A stretch of 64,000 nucleotides of DNA from Microbulbifer sp. YPW1 (GCF_013367775.1 NZ_CP055157.1:124001-188000); one strand, 5' to 3'. Shown: positions 27,960 through 37,640, counted from the stretch's first letter. Notes: generated by a model not told the origin, from the sequence alone. Numbers and translations are program-made.

Positions 27960-29975
27960 TTACTGCTTTGACTTACCGCCCTTGGCCGCTGTCGAAGGTT
28001 TTTCGACTTTCTTCATCACCCGCAACATGGGCTCATCTGAACGGAAAATCAGCCCGTGAATTTCTGTGGATGATTGCCCTTGCAACAGTTGCTGAAGGAA
28101 CTGGACGATCTGCGCGGAAATTTCCTGCCCCGGCACCAGTACAGGAATACCCGGCGGATAAGGCACAATTTCGTCGGCACAGGTGCGGCCCACCAGCTTT
28201 TTCTCCGCCGCGATGCCATTGTCCATCAGTGGCAGCTCTTCAGTATCCGCAAAATAGGCATCTGCGGGCAGGCAATTGAGATGGGTAAACTCCGGCAACT
28301 GACGGGCAGTACCCACGTGGCTGCGTTTGCGCGGGTGACGTGCCAACTGTTTAAGGGCATGCACAAGACGTAGCAATTTACTCTCGGTGCTGCCCAAGGT
28401 GACCAGCACGGTAATCGTGTTGTAGGTGGTTTTTTCCACCTGGATACCGAACTGGTCGAATAGCTTGACCTGGATTTCCTTGCCGGAATAACCACTGGCG
28501 GTAACATCAATGGTGACCTTGGTGGGGTCGAGGCGAATATTGTCATTGGCCAGTGGCGCGGGAACCAGATCTTCCAGTGTCAACGCGCGGAATACACCAG
28601 TGGCATCCACCTCTCTTCTCAGGGTTGCCACCATCTGCCCGCAGTGCCGCAGGCGACCATAACCCTCCATCACCATCTGTTTGCGGGCCACATCCAGGCT
28701 CGCAATCATGGAGTATTGCGGGCTGGTGGAGGCGTACATGTTCAGATTTTCGCGGAAGCGGAATTCGTCGAAGTCCGGGTCCTGCACATGGATCATGCTG
28801 GCCTGGGAAAAGGCCGACAGCATCTTGTGGGTACTCTGGGTCACATAATCGGCGCCGCATTCCAGTGCCGTGGGCCGCAGCTCGGTGTGAAAATAGCCAT
28901 GGGCGTACCAGGCTTCATCAATCAGCACTTTCACCCCGCGTTCGTGGGCGTAGTCGATGATCGGCTTGAGGTCGTAGCGCAGGCCATCGTAGGTACAGGA
29001 TGTAATCACCAGCAGGCCCGCATCCGGGTGCTCGTCGAGGGCCACTTCAATATCGCTGCGACACACCGGGCCGTAGATCCCGAACTGGGGATGCAGGGTG
29101 GATTTGAGATACACCGGCTCCACACGGTTCATCACTATGGCGTGATGTACCGATTTGTGACAGGCCTGGTCCACGATAATTTTTCCGCCACCCCCAAGGA
29201 TCTGCTGGATCACGACCTTGTTCGCAGTGGATGTCCCGTTGGTGAGGAAGAAGGTCTGCTGGGCGCCAAAAGCCTGCGCCGCCAGGTCCTGGGCCTCCTG
29301 GATCACCGAATGGGGCTCCAGCAGGCTGTCCAGTACCTGTACCGATACCGAGAGATCGGTATTGAAAACGTGCTCTCCCATAAACCGGTAAAAATCCCCC
29401 ACCCACGGACTGTTGCGCAGGCTGTCGCCACCGGAGTGACCGGGGGTATGCCACGCGTCACGTGCGGAGAACACGTATTCCTTGAGGGTATCGGCAAAGG
29501 GAGTGGAGGCGCGGCGGGCGATAAATGCCTGCACCAGGCGGAACATATGATTGAAATTGCATTCGCGCCGGTCGAACAGCTCGTCGAAGCGCTTGCGCAC
29601 GGACGCAGGAGCGCCGCCCTGGTCATTCAGGAATGAATCCTGCGCCACCAAAAATACATTCAGCTGGGCACGCAGGTTGTGCATACGATCCGCGAGTAGT
29701 TCGGCGTCTTTCAGCTCATCGGGGCTACAGCCACCGTCGATGATCAGCGCCTGCAGCCGGTCCTCTTCCCGCAGGCACTTCTCCAGCGCACTGGTGGCAA
29801 CGGACTCGAAGCGCAACCCGAAAGGGTTCTCGTGCTGTGCGGCGGTCGCATTCAGGGCACCGACCCAGCTGCTGCTGAGATCGCGGTCATTACTGACCAG
29901 TGCCACACGGCACTCCAGTGGCTGATGCTGTTCGCACAGATTGCCCAGGTCAGGCATCGTCAGTTCTACACCCAT
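27960..29975 (-). CDS. Orn/Lys/Arg family PLP-dependent decarboxylase
   Basis: The 671-residue fold-type I decarboxylase has an N-terminal wing/receiver-like domain, a PLP domain with the Schiff-base Lys in STHKMLSAFSQ (about residue 381), and the C-terminal family domain. Such enzymes convert lysine, arginine or ornithine to the corresponding polyamine precursor. The specific substrate is not clear; the length is closer to the shorter lysine/arginine forms. Its 39-base spacing to the SDR gene suggests co-transcription. Confidence 0.9.
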   Translation of the reverse strand: MGVELTMPDLGNLCEQHQPLECRVALVSNDRDLSSSWVGALNATAAQHENPFGLRFESVATSALEKCLREEDRLQALIIDGGCSPDELKDAELLADRMHNLRAQLNVFLVAQDSFLNDQGGAPASVRKRFDELFDRRECNFNHMFRLVQAFIARRASTPFADTLKEYVFSARDAWHTPGHSGGDSLRNSPWVGDFYRFMGEHVFNTDLSVSVQVLDSLLEPHSVIQEAQDLAAQAFGAQQTFFLTNGTSTANKVVIQQILGGGGKIIVDQACHKSVHHAIVMNRVEPVYLKSTLHPQFGIYGPVCRSDIEVALDEHPDAGLLVITSCTYDGLRYDLKPIIDYAHERGVKVLIDEAWYAHGYFHTELRPTALECGADYVTQSTHKMLSAFSQASMIHVQDPDFDEFRFRENLNMYASTSPQYSMIASLDVARKQMVMEGYGRLRHCGQMVATLRREVDATGVFRALTLEDLVPAPLANDNIRLDPTKVTIDVTASGYSGKEIQVKLFDQFGIQVEKTTYNTITVLVTLGSTESKLLRLVHALKQLARHPRKRSHVGTARQLPEFTHLNCLPADAYFADTEELPLMDNGIAAEKKLVGRTCADEIVPYPPGIPVLVPGQEISAQIVQFLQQLLQGQSSTEIHGLIFRSDEPMLRVMKKVEKPSTAAKGGKSKQ

Positions 29976-30114
29976 AACGTTTCTTCTTATCTTTCAGCAT
30001 AGAAGGCGGATACTAAAGGAGGCAGGAGACGATGTGGGATGAACAGGAGAAATTGGCGATAACTTCGGAAAAACTAAGGGGATACGAAATCAATGTACGG
30101 GAAATACCGGCACT

Positions 30115-30519
30115 TCAGAACTTTGCGCTCTGAACTTCTCCATTGAACTGCAAACACTGCTGCACCCGCACGCGCTGCACCGGGGTAAGCTCATTGACGG
30201 GAAAATAATCGTATTCCGAATGCTCCGAAGACAGGGTTATATCGCCATTCCCCTTGAAGTGGGCGCGAAAGATAAACACATGGGAATTATAGACCCGGTG
30301 GTAATACACGCCACTCAGATAGTCGATCACAACATCCCGGCCCAGCTCTTCCTGGCACTCCCGCAGCAACGCCTCGTGGATGGTTTCCCCCAGATCCAGT
30401 GCTCCGCCCGGCAGCCCCCAGGTCTTGTCCGCGTAGGTGGCGCGCAGTTGCAGGATCTCGCCATCGTCGTTGGAAATGACCGCGTGTGCACTCAGTTTGT
30501 AAGTATCGTCAAAACCCAT
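30115..30519 (-). CDS. NUDIX hydrolase
   Basis: The 134-residue protein is little more than a NUDIX domain. The NUDIX box reads GALDLGETIHEALLRECQEE with the terminal LG intact, at about residues 37-59. The family cleaves nucleoside diphosphates linked to another group; the substrate is unknown. It lies 21 bases upstream of a terminating pldA gene arrangement on the same strand, after pldA in transcription order. Confidence 0.9.
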   Translation of the reverse strand: MGFDDTYKLSAHAVISNDDGEILQLRATYADKTWGLPGGALDLGETIHEALLRECQEELGRDVVIDYLSGVYYHRVYNSHVFIFRAHFKGNGDITLSSEHSEYDYFPVNELTPVQRVRVQQCLQFNGEVQSAKF

Positions 30520-30539
30520 CCGTGGACCTTGTGTTTGAA

Positions 30540-31706
30540 TCAGCTACCAGTGCCCCGAGCCAGCTCGAAACCGATCCCGAGTGTCTGCACCGTTTCATCG
30601 TAGTCGATCAGGCTCTCGCCGTAACCGTTGAAATATTTAACAAAGCCGCGCACCCGTCGCCCCATAGGGAAACTCCAGCGTAACTCCACCGCCCCTTTGT
30701 TATCCGAGCGCAGATTGTTGCGCAGCATCATGGAGATATTGTGCCGGCCACGCTCTATCCCGCCGGTGAGCTCAAAGTGCCCCAGATAGAACTCCAAGTC
30801 TGGATTGTCATCGTCTTCGCGGTCTTCGGGAATCCGGTACCAGGGCTTGAATGTCAGGAAATATTCGTCTTTCTCGAACACAAAGTTGGCGTATACCCGG
30901 TTCCAACTGCGCGATAGTGGTTCGCTGCGGCCGTTGGACTGATGGTTGAACGCAATCTGGTTGGCGACGTTCTGGAAACCGAACAGGGTCCAGTCGTTCA
31001 ACCAGGTCATGATCAGCTCCGGTTCGTGATTGGTCTCGCGAAATGGAGCGGAGTCGTCGGAGTTGTACCCCTGCCAGAAGGAGCGGTTGGTATAGGCAAA
31101 GCTCATAAACGAGGCACTGCCGAGAAACCCGCGCCATACGGGCACCTGAACCGAGAGCTGGAACTGGATCTCTATCGAGTCCAGGTCGATGGGGACACCA
31201 TTCACTTCCACCCCCTCGAGCCCCGCCTTATTGGGAGACGGGTTATAAATTACGGGGAGCAGGTAATTGGTCTTGTGGGAAGCGAGGGTAAATGGGTTTT
31301 CTGCGGCCTCCCGAATTGCCTGCGCGCGCTTGCTGGCACGCGGTTCGCCTTCCCCGTGGGACTCCACCTCGGGCACCGTAGCGAAAAGTGGCGACTCCTC
31401 AAGCTGCCGGCCATCGCGAATGACCGACAGGCGACAGCGGATCCGCATTTCCTCAAGGGTGATATTGGCGGGTGCGGTTACCAGCTGCTCCCGCAGGCAG
31501 TTTTCCTGGCGTTGGTCCTCGCTTTGCAGGGAATCGTCCATCTGCAACAGCTCCACCTCGTCGTAAGCCGTAGGCGGCGCCTCGCTGGTTGTCTCTACGG
31601 TGTCATCAGATGCCTTAACTGGCCCAATGGACAGCACGCAGGCGAGAGCCGCGACAACCACAGCGGGGGACGATAATTGAACAAAAAAGCGACGGGATAA
31701 AAGCAA
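30540..31706 (-). CDS. pldA: Outer-membrane phospholipase A
   Basis: OMPLA is an outer-membrane beta-barrel that hydrolyses phospholipids when the bilayer is disturbed. The 388-residue precursor has a signal peptide (about 1-32), a Glu/Asp-rich linker, then the barrel. The active-site region appears as FNHQSNGRS followed by RSWNRVY, and YTNRSFWQGYNSDDSAPFR is typical of the family. The only plausible start is a TTG at 31706, preceded by AGGAG at good spacing, but that site sits inside a strong hairpin. The N-terminal linker is longer than in the E. coli protein. Confidence 0.93.
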   Translation of the reverse strand: MLLSRRFFVQLSSPAVVVAALACVLSIGPVKASDDTVETTSEAPPTAYDEVELLQMDDSLQSEDQRQENCLREQLVTAPANITLEEMRIRCRLSVIRDGRQLEESPLFATVPEVESHGEGEPRASKRAQAIREAAENPFTLASHKTNYLLPVIYNPSPNKAGLEGVEVNGVPIDLDSIEIQFQLSVQVPVWRGFLGSASFMSFAYTNRSFWQGYNSDDSAPFRETNHEPELIMTWLNDWTLFGFQNVANQIAFNHQSNGRSEPLSRSWNRVYANFVFEKDEYFLTFKPWYRIPEDREDDDNPDLEFYLGHFELTGGIERGRHNISMMLRNNLRSDNKGAVELRWSFPMGRRVRGFVKYFNGYGESLIDYDETVQTLGIGFELARGTGS

Positions 31707-31707
31707 G

Positions 31708-31740
31708 ACTGGCGCTCCTGAATACCTACAGGGCGCCAGT
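31708..31740 (-). promoter_or_regulatory. Leader hairpin that sequesters the pldA ribosome-binding site
   Basis: On the minus strand, ACTGGCGC pairs with GCGCCAGT, and inside that CCTG pairs with CAGG, giving a 12-bp stem with one bulged A and an 8-base loop. The pldA Shine-Dalgarno AGGAG lies within the 3' arm, and the TTG start codon follows the stem by one base. This would restrict ribosome access. The hairpin could instead, or also, be a terminator for the gene upstream, since a short T-rich run follows. Confidence 0.6.
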
Positions 31741-31793
31741 TTACATGGTTTACGGAATCATAGCGTGGGGTCGGTCAGAGTATTGGCCCCGGC

Positions 31794-32531
31794 TCAACAC
31801 AGGGATTTCAGCTCCGGGGCCCACTCCAGATCGCGCAGACGCACCTGCCACAGGCGCCCGGTACTACTGGGCCAGTCGTAGCCCACCAGCAAGCCCCGAG
31901 GATCCACAAAACAGTGCGCATCGCGCTCCGCCTCGTCTCCCTGATAGGAAAATGCGGTGATATCCGGGCCCAGGTCGTGGACGCCCTGGATATTGGCATC
32001 TCCCGGCATGATGGCCGCGCGGCGATGGCTGACCCGGGGCGCCAGCAGCTTGCCCCGCTGGGAGGGATCGACAATATCCGGCGCCACGACTTCACAGCCA
32101 AACTCCATGTCACACAGTCGCAACAAGAGCGGCCCCATAAAAATCCGCATCAGCGGAAACAGCAGCCGGTTGTGCCCCTCGATCACACTCTGCTGTAACC
32201 CGTTGGGACCGGTCCACTCCGCTTCGATCGCATCTCCCATATGCGGCGCCTGCCCTGTGGCGGGTGTGAGTCGGTAGTGGGCGCTAACCTCATCCACCTC
32301 GTCTTTCCAGGTTACCCGGCATTCGGTCACCAGTCCCGCGGCCATCAGTGCCCGCACTTCAATGCCGTGACCCTGCTCGCCCACCATTCGGCGGCTGACC
32401 AGCAGTTGTCGGCCCTGTTCATCACGCCCTAGCTGCCAGTCATCCTGCACCGGCATGGTTCTGCCATCGCAACTGTACTGGTAGCGCCCCTGGGCCAGGT
32501 TAGCAGTCAATCGCATAAGATCTTCGTCCAT
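31794..32531 (-). CDS. Conserved hypothetical protein, 245 aa
   Basis: I do not recognise a family. The soluble protein has an N-terminal region rich in beta-type sequence, a central hydrophobic patch (LLFPLMRIFMGPLLLRL) that could be a lipid-binding or buried helix, and a C-terminal acidic half with YDWPSSTGRLW. ATG 32531 is chosen because AAGAGAAA precedes it; the frame stays open 19 codons upstream. It lies upstream of pldA on the same strand, so it may share regulation. Upstream, 32532-32828 shows only a possible CATAAT -10 box for the NfeD gene. Confidence 0.65.
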   Translation of the reverse strand: MDEDLMRLTANLAQGRYQYSCDGRTMPVQDDWQLGRDEQGRQLLVSRRMVGEQGHGIEVRALMAAGLVTECRVTWKDEVDEVSAHYRLTPATGQAPHMGDAIEAEWTGPNGLQQSVIEGHNRLLFPLMRIFMGPLLLRLCDMEFGCEVVAPDIVDPSQRGKLLAPRVSHRRAAIMPGDANIQGVHDLGPDITAFSYQGDEAERDAHCFVDPRGLLVGYDWPSSTGRLWQVRLRDLEWAPELKSLC

Positions 32532-32828
32532 GATTTCTCTTAATGCTGAGAAGGAAATTGTTGGTGCGCGCGCACAAAATTGATGCACAACTTAAGCGCG
32601 TTCGCCTGCAAAAAGTATTGCACAAGCGTACAAATTTGCTGCGGATTTGTGACGCTTGCGGGAAATTTTTATGAGGGCTTACCGCGCCCCGCCAGCGCTT
32701 TGGCAAGCCCCGCGGCAAGTAGCTCGGGCGCGGCGGCGAGCGAAAAATTCTGTAGTGCCCGTTCACTCACGCTTTAGGGCATAATCGACGGGTTTGTTAC
32801 AACGGAATTTTACGGGGAGAAAGCCAGC

Positions 32829-33290
32829 ATGCTCGAATGGCTCAATACACACATCGCCTACTGGCACTGGCTGGTACTGGGGTTACTTCTGGTCACCGCG
32901 GAGATTTTTGTCTCCGGCTTTATCCTGTTCTGGTTCGGTGTCTCCGCGCTGTTTATGGGCGCCCTGCTTTTGGCCGTGGGTATGCCCATTACCGCTCAGC
33001 TGTTGCTGTGGGCAGCACTCTCCATCGCACTGGTATTTCTGTGGCTCAAATTTATCAAGCCCAACTGGAAAGACCGCACCACCTCCGGCATGGCGATGGA
33101 AGCCCTCGCCGGTCAGGTGGGCTCGGTGATCGAGTCCAATATTGGCAAGCCCCGCGGCCGGATGCGCTTCCCCGCCCCCATTCTCGGCGAGGACGAGTGG
33201 CAATATATGAGCACCAGCGAAATTGCCATTGGCGAGCGGGTAAAGGTCATCAATATTTCCGGTAATACACTCGTGGTCAGCCCACTCTGA
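32829..33290 (+). CDS. NfeD family membrane protein
   Basis: The 153-residue protein has two or three membrane segments between about residues 12 and 75 and a C-terminal OB-fold domain (residues 90-153, ending with ERVKVINISGNTLVV). NfeD proteins partner with SPFH/stomatin proteins, and one follows immediately. They are thought to work in membrane-domain organisation or quality control. Confidence 0.92.
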   Translation: MLEWLNTHIAYWHWLVLGLLLVTAEIFVSGFILFWFGVSALFMGALLLAVGMPITAQLLLWAALSIALVFLWLKFIKPNWKDRTTSGMAMEALAGQVGSVIESNIGKPRGRMRFPAPILGEDEWQYMSTSEIAIGERVKVINISGNTLVVSPL

Positions 33291-33345
33291 TTACAGAAAA
33301 ACAATTCCAACCTTCACACTCGATTTAAAAGGGGAAATAACCAAC

Positions 33346-34191
33346 ATGGAAGGATTATCCGTAGTACTGGCACTGGTAGTGCTGGTGATCATCACCATTG
33401 GCATGGGTGTGCGTATCGTACCCCAGGGCTCCAAGCACATAGTGCAGCGTCTGGGTAAATACCACAGCACCCTGAACCCGGGCATGAACGTCATCATCCC
33501 CTACGTGGACCAGGTCCCGTACAAGGTCACCACCAAAGATATCGTGCTCGATATTCCGTCTCAGGAAGTCATCACCCAGGACAACGCCACCATCATTGCC
33601 AACGCCGTGGCGTACATCAACATCGTCTCGCCGGAGAAAGCGGTGTACGGGGTGGAGGACTACGAAATTGCGATCCAGAACCTGGTGCAGACCGCGCTGC
33701 GCTCCATTGTCGGCGAAATGTCGCTGGACTCGGCCCTGTCCTCGAGGGATCTGATCAAGGCGAAACTCAAGGAAGGGATTTCTGACGATATTGCGGACTG
33801 GGGCATCAATCTGAAAACCGTGGAAATCCAGGACATCAACCCCTCCGCCACCATGCAGAAAGCGATGGAAGAGCAGGCGGCCGCAGAGCGCCAGCGCCGC
33901 GCCACGGTCACCCGCGCTGAGGGGGAAAAGCAGGCGGCGATTCTCGAGGCCGACGGCCGCCTGGAAGCCTCCAAGCGCGATGCCAAGGCCCAGGTGGTAC
34001 TGGCCGATGCGAGTCGCGAGGCGATCGAACGGGTAACCCAGGCCATCGGCGACAAGGAAATGCCTGTCATGTACTTGCTGGGTGAACGCTACATCCACGC
34101 GCTGGAAGAACTTGCTACCTCCAGCAACGCCAAAAACATCCTGCTGCCCGCGGATCTCCCCAATGCGGTGAAAGGACTGCTGAACCGCTAA
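33346..34191 (+). CDS. SPFH/Band 7 (QmcA/paraslipin-like) protein
   Basis: The 281-residue protein has an N-terminal membrane anchor (3-22), an SPFH domain (about 25-190) and an Ala/Glu/Arg-rich coiled coil (about 180-230). This is the paraslipin/QmcA type, inner-membrane anchored and forming large cages. It is encoded 55 bases after its NfeD partner, the usual pairing. An AAGGGG site precedes the ATG. Confidence 0.93.
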   Translation: MEGLSVVLALVVLVIITIGMGVRIVPQGSKHIVQRLGKYHSTLNPGMNVIIPYVDQVPYKVTTKDIVLDIPSQEVITQDNATIIANAVAYINIVSPEKAVYGVEDYEIAIQNLVQTALRSIVGEMSLDSALSSRDLIKAKLKEGISDDIADWGINLKTVEIQDINPSATMQKAMEEQAAAERQRRATVTRAEGEKQAAILEADGRLEASKRDAKAQVVLADASREAIERVTQAIGDKEMPVMYLLGERYIHALEELATSSNAKNILLPADLPNAVKGLLNR

Positions 34192-34200
34192 CTCGAATAA

Positions 34201-34238
34201 CTGGCAGCGCTATCCGTCTTTATAAATAGCGCTGCCAG
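34201..34238. terminator. Bidirectional terminator between SPFH and GNAT genes
   Basis: A 13-bp perfect stem (CTGGCAGCGCTAT with its complement at 34226-34238) surrounds a T/A-rich loop between convergent genes. The right arm overlaps the last codons of the GNAT gene. Confidence 0.75.
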
Positions 34239-34723
34239 AATTCTGCCTGCCCGAATGCCTCATCCAGGGCATAGGGCTTGAAGCCACACTTGCGATAAGC
34301 CGCCTGTGCCGGCAAATTTTTCTCCAGCACCTCCAGCGTGATCTTGCCGCAGCCGCGCTCGCGGGCAACTTCAGCCACTCTCTCCATCATCGCGGTACAG
34401 ACACCCAGACCACGCGCCGCTTCAAGCACGACCACATCGTGGATATTCACCAGCGGCTTGCACTGGAAAGTGGAAAACCCCATGAAGCAATTGGTCAGCC
34501 CCAGCACCTCTTCGCCGCGATACGCCAGCACCGAGAAGGCTCCGGGAAATTCCGCCAGTCGTCCCAGCAGTTCGCGATGACACACGTCCGCCAGTGGCTC
34601 ACCCGCACCAAACGGATCGCGGGAGTAGTGATCCATCATTGCGAGCAGGTCCGCGCCGTGCTTGCGATCCCGGTAATCGGCTATAACAGTAGTCAGTGGT
34701 GCGCCTTCAGGCTTATCTATCAT
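34220..34723 (-). CDS. GNAT family N-acetyltransferase
   Basis: The 167-residue GNAT protein has an acetyl-CoA site near GLGVCTAMMERVAE (about 110-125) and the C-terminal block LEVLEKNLPAQAAYRKCGF. The substrate is unknown. A small Arg-rich protein gene lies 17 bases upstream on the same strand. Confidence 0.88.
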   Translation of the reverse strand: MIDKPEGAPLTTVIADYRDRKHGADLLAMMDHYSRDPFGAGEPLADVCHRELLGRLAEFPGAFSVLAYRGEEVLGLTNCFMGFSTFQCKPLVNIHDVVVLEAARGLGVCTAMMERVAEVARERGCGKITLEVLEKNLPAQAAYRKCGFKPYALDEAFGQAEFWQRYL

Positions 34724-34740
34724 TGGTAACCTCTTTTCAC

Positions 34741-34950
34741 TTAATCCCGGGAGCTTTCCGGCTGTTCGCCGCTGCGTGCAATTTCGGCCTTCGCGGTCAA
34801 TTCATTCTGGGTGAGAAAGAAGCGCCGGTAGTTGCGCACACGGGCCCGCTGAGCCAATAACCACCTGACTTTTTTACGCCGGCGCGCTGCGGTCGCGGAA
34901 GCCTTGTTGAATCGGCGTGGACGCCGGATCACCGAATTGCGAAGCCCCAT
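34741..34950 (-). CDS. Small highly basic protein, 69 aa
   Basis: The 69-residue protein is very rich in Arg, with RRPRR, ARRRKK and RNYRR clusters in its first 45 residues, and a short acidic tail. GGGAG lies eight bases before the ATG and the gene sits 17 bases upstream of the GNAT gene, which supports a real gene. It could bind nucleic acid or ribosomes. I do not recognise a family. Confidence 0.55.
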   Translation of the reverse strand: MGLRNSVIRRPRRFNKASATAARRRKKVRWLLAQRARVRNYRRFFLTQNELTAKAEIARSGEQPESSRD

Positions 34951-35130
34951 AACGCCACTCCCTGTGTGGTCAAATTATTTGCGGACGAATCGACGCAGGT
35001 TAGCAGAAGCCCGTGGTATTTTCAGTCGGCAACCACCGCCCCACGAGCAGTATCAATGCCGGCTCAGATTGGCGCCCGTGGGCAAACAGGCTATCCTGCA
35101 TCACCAACGCTCACCAATGGATTGAATGCC

Positions 35131-35787
35131 TTGTCAAAGCTCGAAGACCTGATCCAGAAAAACCGCGCCTGGTCCGAATCCACCCGTCGGGAAAAGCCGG
35201 ACTTCTTCCTCAAGCTCTCTGAACAGCAATCCCCGGAGTATCTGTGGATCGGCTGCGCCGACAGCCGTGTCCCCGCCAACCAGATTGTGGATCTGCTGCC
35301 CGGCGAACTGTTTGTCCACCGTAACGTGGCCAATGTGGTGGTTCCCTCTGACCTCAACTGCCTGTCCGTCATCCAGTTCGCCGTGGAGGTACTCAAGGTC
35401 AAGCACATCATGGTGGTCGGCCACTACGGCTGCGGTGGGGTGAAGGCGGCGCTGGAGGATTCACGCCTGGGGCTGATCGAGAGCTGGCTGCGCCACATCA
35501 AGGATGTACGCGACAAGCACCACACTCTGATCGAACTCTTTCCGCAAGAACAGCGTGTGGACCTGCTGTGCGAGCTCAATGTGCTGGAACAGGTCATTCA
35601 CGTGTGCCAGACCACGCCGGTGCGGGACGCCTGGGAAAAGGGTCAGGAGCTGTCGGTACACGGCTGGGTCTACGGCCTGTCCAACGGGCTGGTCAACGAC
35701 CTGCAGATCACTGTGGATAACACCGACCAGATCAGCGAGATCTACCACCGCGCCCTCACCAGCATTGCCCAGCACACCGAAGGCTGA
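35131..35787 (+). CDS. Beta-class carbonic anhydrase (Can-like)
   Basis: The enzyme interconverts CO2 and bicarbonate. Zinc ligands are visible in the two blocks WIGCADSRVP and GHYGCGGV, and the rest aligns with E. coli Can through HGWVYGLSNGL. The TTG at 35131 gives the normal family N-terminus and 218 residues. The frame is open far upstream (ATG at 35056 or 34966), but that extension has no family counterpart. A strong terminator follows. Confidence 0.93.
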   Translation: MSKLEDLIQKNRAWSESTRREKPDFFLKLSEQQSPEYLWIGCADSRVPANQIVDLLPGELFVHRNVANVVVPSDLNCLSVIQFAVEVLKVKHIMVVGHYGCGGVKAALEDSRLGLIESWLRHIKDVRDKHHTLIELFPQEQRVDLLCELNVLEQVIHVCQTTPVRDAWEKGQELSVHGWVYGLSNGLVNDLQITVDNTDQISEIYHRALTSIAQHTEG

Positions 35788-35817
35788 ACCCTCCACCTCC
35801 TGGCGGCAATAAAATAG

Positions 35818-35845
35818 AACGGCGCAGCAACTGCGCCGTTAACTT
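35818..35845 (+). terminator. Terminator after carbonic anhydrase gene
   Basis: AACGGCGCAG/CTGCGCCGTT is a 10-bp perfect stem with a 3-base loop, followed by AACTTTT. Confidence 0.85.
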
Positions 35846-35934
35846 TTCCCCCGTTTTTCCCTACACTCCACAGCCTCAATAACAAAGGGCCGGGCCGGCC
35901 GCACACCAGAAATTTGCAGTATTCAGGGGTCTTC

Positions 35935-37596
35935 ATGTCCGATTTTCGTGTTTGGGAATGCCAGATTTGTGGCTGGATTTACGACGAGGCCAAGGGCTCT
36001 CCGGATGACGGCATCCCCCCCGGCACCCGCTGGGAGGACATCCCCGACGACTGGGCCTGCCCCGAGTGTGGCGCCACCAAGGATGAGTTTGTGATGCTGG
36101 CCGCGGTCGCCAGCAAAGAGCCTGCGCAGGCCGATACCAGCGCCACAACCTCTGCGACCACGCCAGCAGCCACCGCTGACAGCGCTCCGCACGCTGCCGC
36201 CAGCCGAATCTGGGAATGCATGGTATGTGGCTGGGTTTACGACGAGGCCAGGGGCGCGCCCGAGGAAGGTATCCCCGCCGGTACCCGCTGGGAAGATATT
36301 CCGGACGACTGGACCTGCCCGGAGTGCGGTGTCGGTAAAGAAGATTTCGATATGGTGCTGGTCCAGGAGGCATCGGCAGAAGCTGAGCACGCCACAGCTG
36401 CGCCGCAGCCCGCTCCACTCGACGACACCGACCCGCTGGTGATCATCGGTACCGGCCTCGCCGGTTACCATCTGGCCAAAGAATTCCGCAAGCTGGATCA
36501 GCGCACCCCGCTAGTACTGATCAGCGCAGACGATGGCACCTTCTATTCCAAGCCGCTGCTGTCCGCGTCGCTTGCCCACGGCAAAACCCCGCAGCAACTG
36601 GCCACCGCCAGCGCTGAATCCATGGCCCGGGAACTCAATGCGGAGGTTCTGGTGCACACCCATGTCACCGATGTGGACCGCTCGGCGCGCGTGCTGAACA
36701 CGGTATCCGACAGCGGCGGGATTCAGGCGGAACTGCGCTACGGCCGCCTGGTATTTGCCACCGGCGCCCATTGCGCGCCACTGCCGGCTATTGAGGGCGA
36801 CGGCCTGTCGCGCCTGTTCCGGGTCAACAGCCTCGGCGACTACCACCGTTTCCGCACCGCCCTGGCCAACCGCAAACGGGTACTGCTGATTGGCGCCGGG
36901 CTGATTGGCTGCGAATTCGCCAACGACTTGATCCAGGCTGGCTACCAGGTAGACATCACCGACCTGCAACCCTGGCCCCTTGCCAACTTGCTCCCCGAGG
37001 CTGCCGGTCGCGATATCCAGCAATCCCTGGAGCAGGCGGGGGCCCGCTTCCATCTGGGCGCAGGCGTAACGCACCTGGAAAGGACGCCCGCAGGCATTCG
37101 CGCAACCCTTGCCAACGGCGACACCGTGGAAGCGGATATCGCCCTCGCCGCTCTCGGCCTGAAGCCCAACACCGGGCTTGCCGACACCGCTGGCGTTGCG
37201 GTGAACCGCGGCATCGTCACCGATCGGCAGCTGCAGACCAGCGATGCGAACATCTATGCACTGGGAGACTGTGCCGAAGTCGATGGCCACAGCCTGTATT
37301 ACGTGGCGCCGCTCACCCAGAGTGCCCGCGCCCTGGCCCAGACCCTCACCGGAACCCCGACGCCGGTACAGTATGGCTGCCTGCCGGTGGCAGTGAAAAC
37401 CACCCTGAGGCCCACCGTCGTTTGCCCGCCGCGCCCCGGATGCGACGGTGAATGGAAAGTCTCCACCAGTGCAGATGGCGTAAAAGGCGAATTCCTGGAC
37501 TCGGCGGGTAACCTGCTCGGCTTCGCACTCACCGGCAGCGCCATTGCCGAGCGCGACGCCCTGAGCCGCCAGTGCGCGCCGTTAATGAGCGACTGA
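35935..37596 (+). CDS. Double-rubredoxin/rubredoxin-NAD(P) reductase fusion
   Basis: From ATG 35935 (AGGGG five bases before) the protein is 553 residues. It has two rubredoxin domains in tandem, each with a WECxxCGW pair and a DWxCPECG pair (about 1-60 and 80-140), joined by a Thr/Ala/Ser linker. A FAD/NAD(P)-dependent reductase follows, starting [17 protein letters not shown] near residue 167 and including [14 protein letters not shown]. It would pass electrons from NAD(P)H through FAD to its own rubredoxins, typically for alkane hydroxylases or oxygen/peroxide reduction. No hydroxylase is in the window. Confidence 0.93.
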   Translation: MSDFRVWECQICGWIYDEAKGSPDDGIPPGTRWEDIPDDWACPECGATKDEFVMLAAVASKEPAQADTSATTSATTPAATADSAPHAAASRIWECMVCGWVYDEARGAPEEGIPAGTRWEDIPDDWTCPECGVGKEDFDMVLVQEASAEAEHATAAPQPAPLDDTDPLVIIGTGLAGYHLAKEFRKLDQRTPLVLISADDGTFYSKPLLSASLAHGKTPQQLATASAESMARELNAEVLVHTHVTDVDRSARVLNTVSDSGGIQAELRYGRLVFATGAHCAPLPAIEGDGLSRLFRVNSLGDYHRFRTALANRKRVLLIGAGLIGCEFANDLIQAGYQVDITDLQPWPLANLLPEAAGRDIQQSLEQAGARFHLGAGVTHLERTPAGIRATLANGDTVEADIALAALGLKPNTGLADTAGVAVNRGIVTDRQLQTSDANIYALGDCAEVDGHSLYYVAPLTQSARALAQTLTGTPTPVQYGCLPVAVKTTLRPTVVCPPRPGCDGEWKVSTSADGVKGEFLDSAGNLLGFALTGSAIAERDALSRQCAPLMSD

Positions 37597-37609
37597 AACG
37601 GCCCAATTA

Positions 37610-37640
37610 CCCCGGCTATCGCCCCGATAGCCGGGGTTTC
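37610..37640 (+). terminator. Terminator after the rubredoxin reductase gene
   Basis: CCCCGGCTATCG pairs with CGATAGCCGGGG around a 3-base loop, followed by TTT. Confidence 0.8.
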
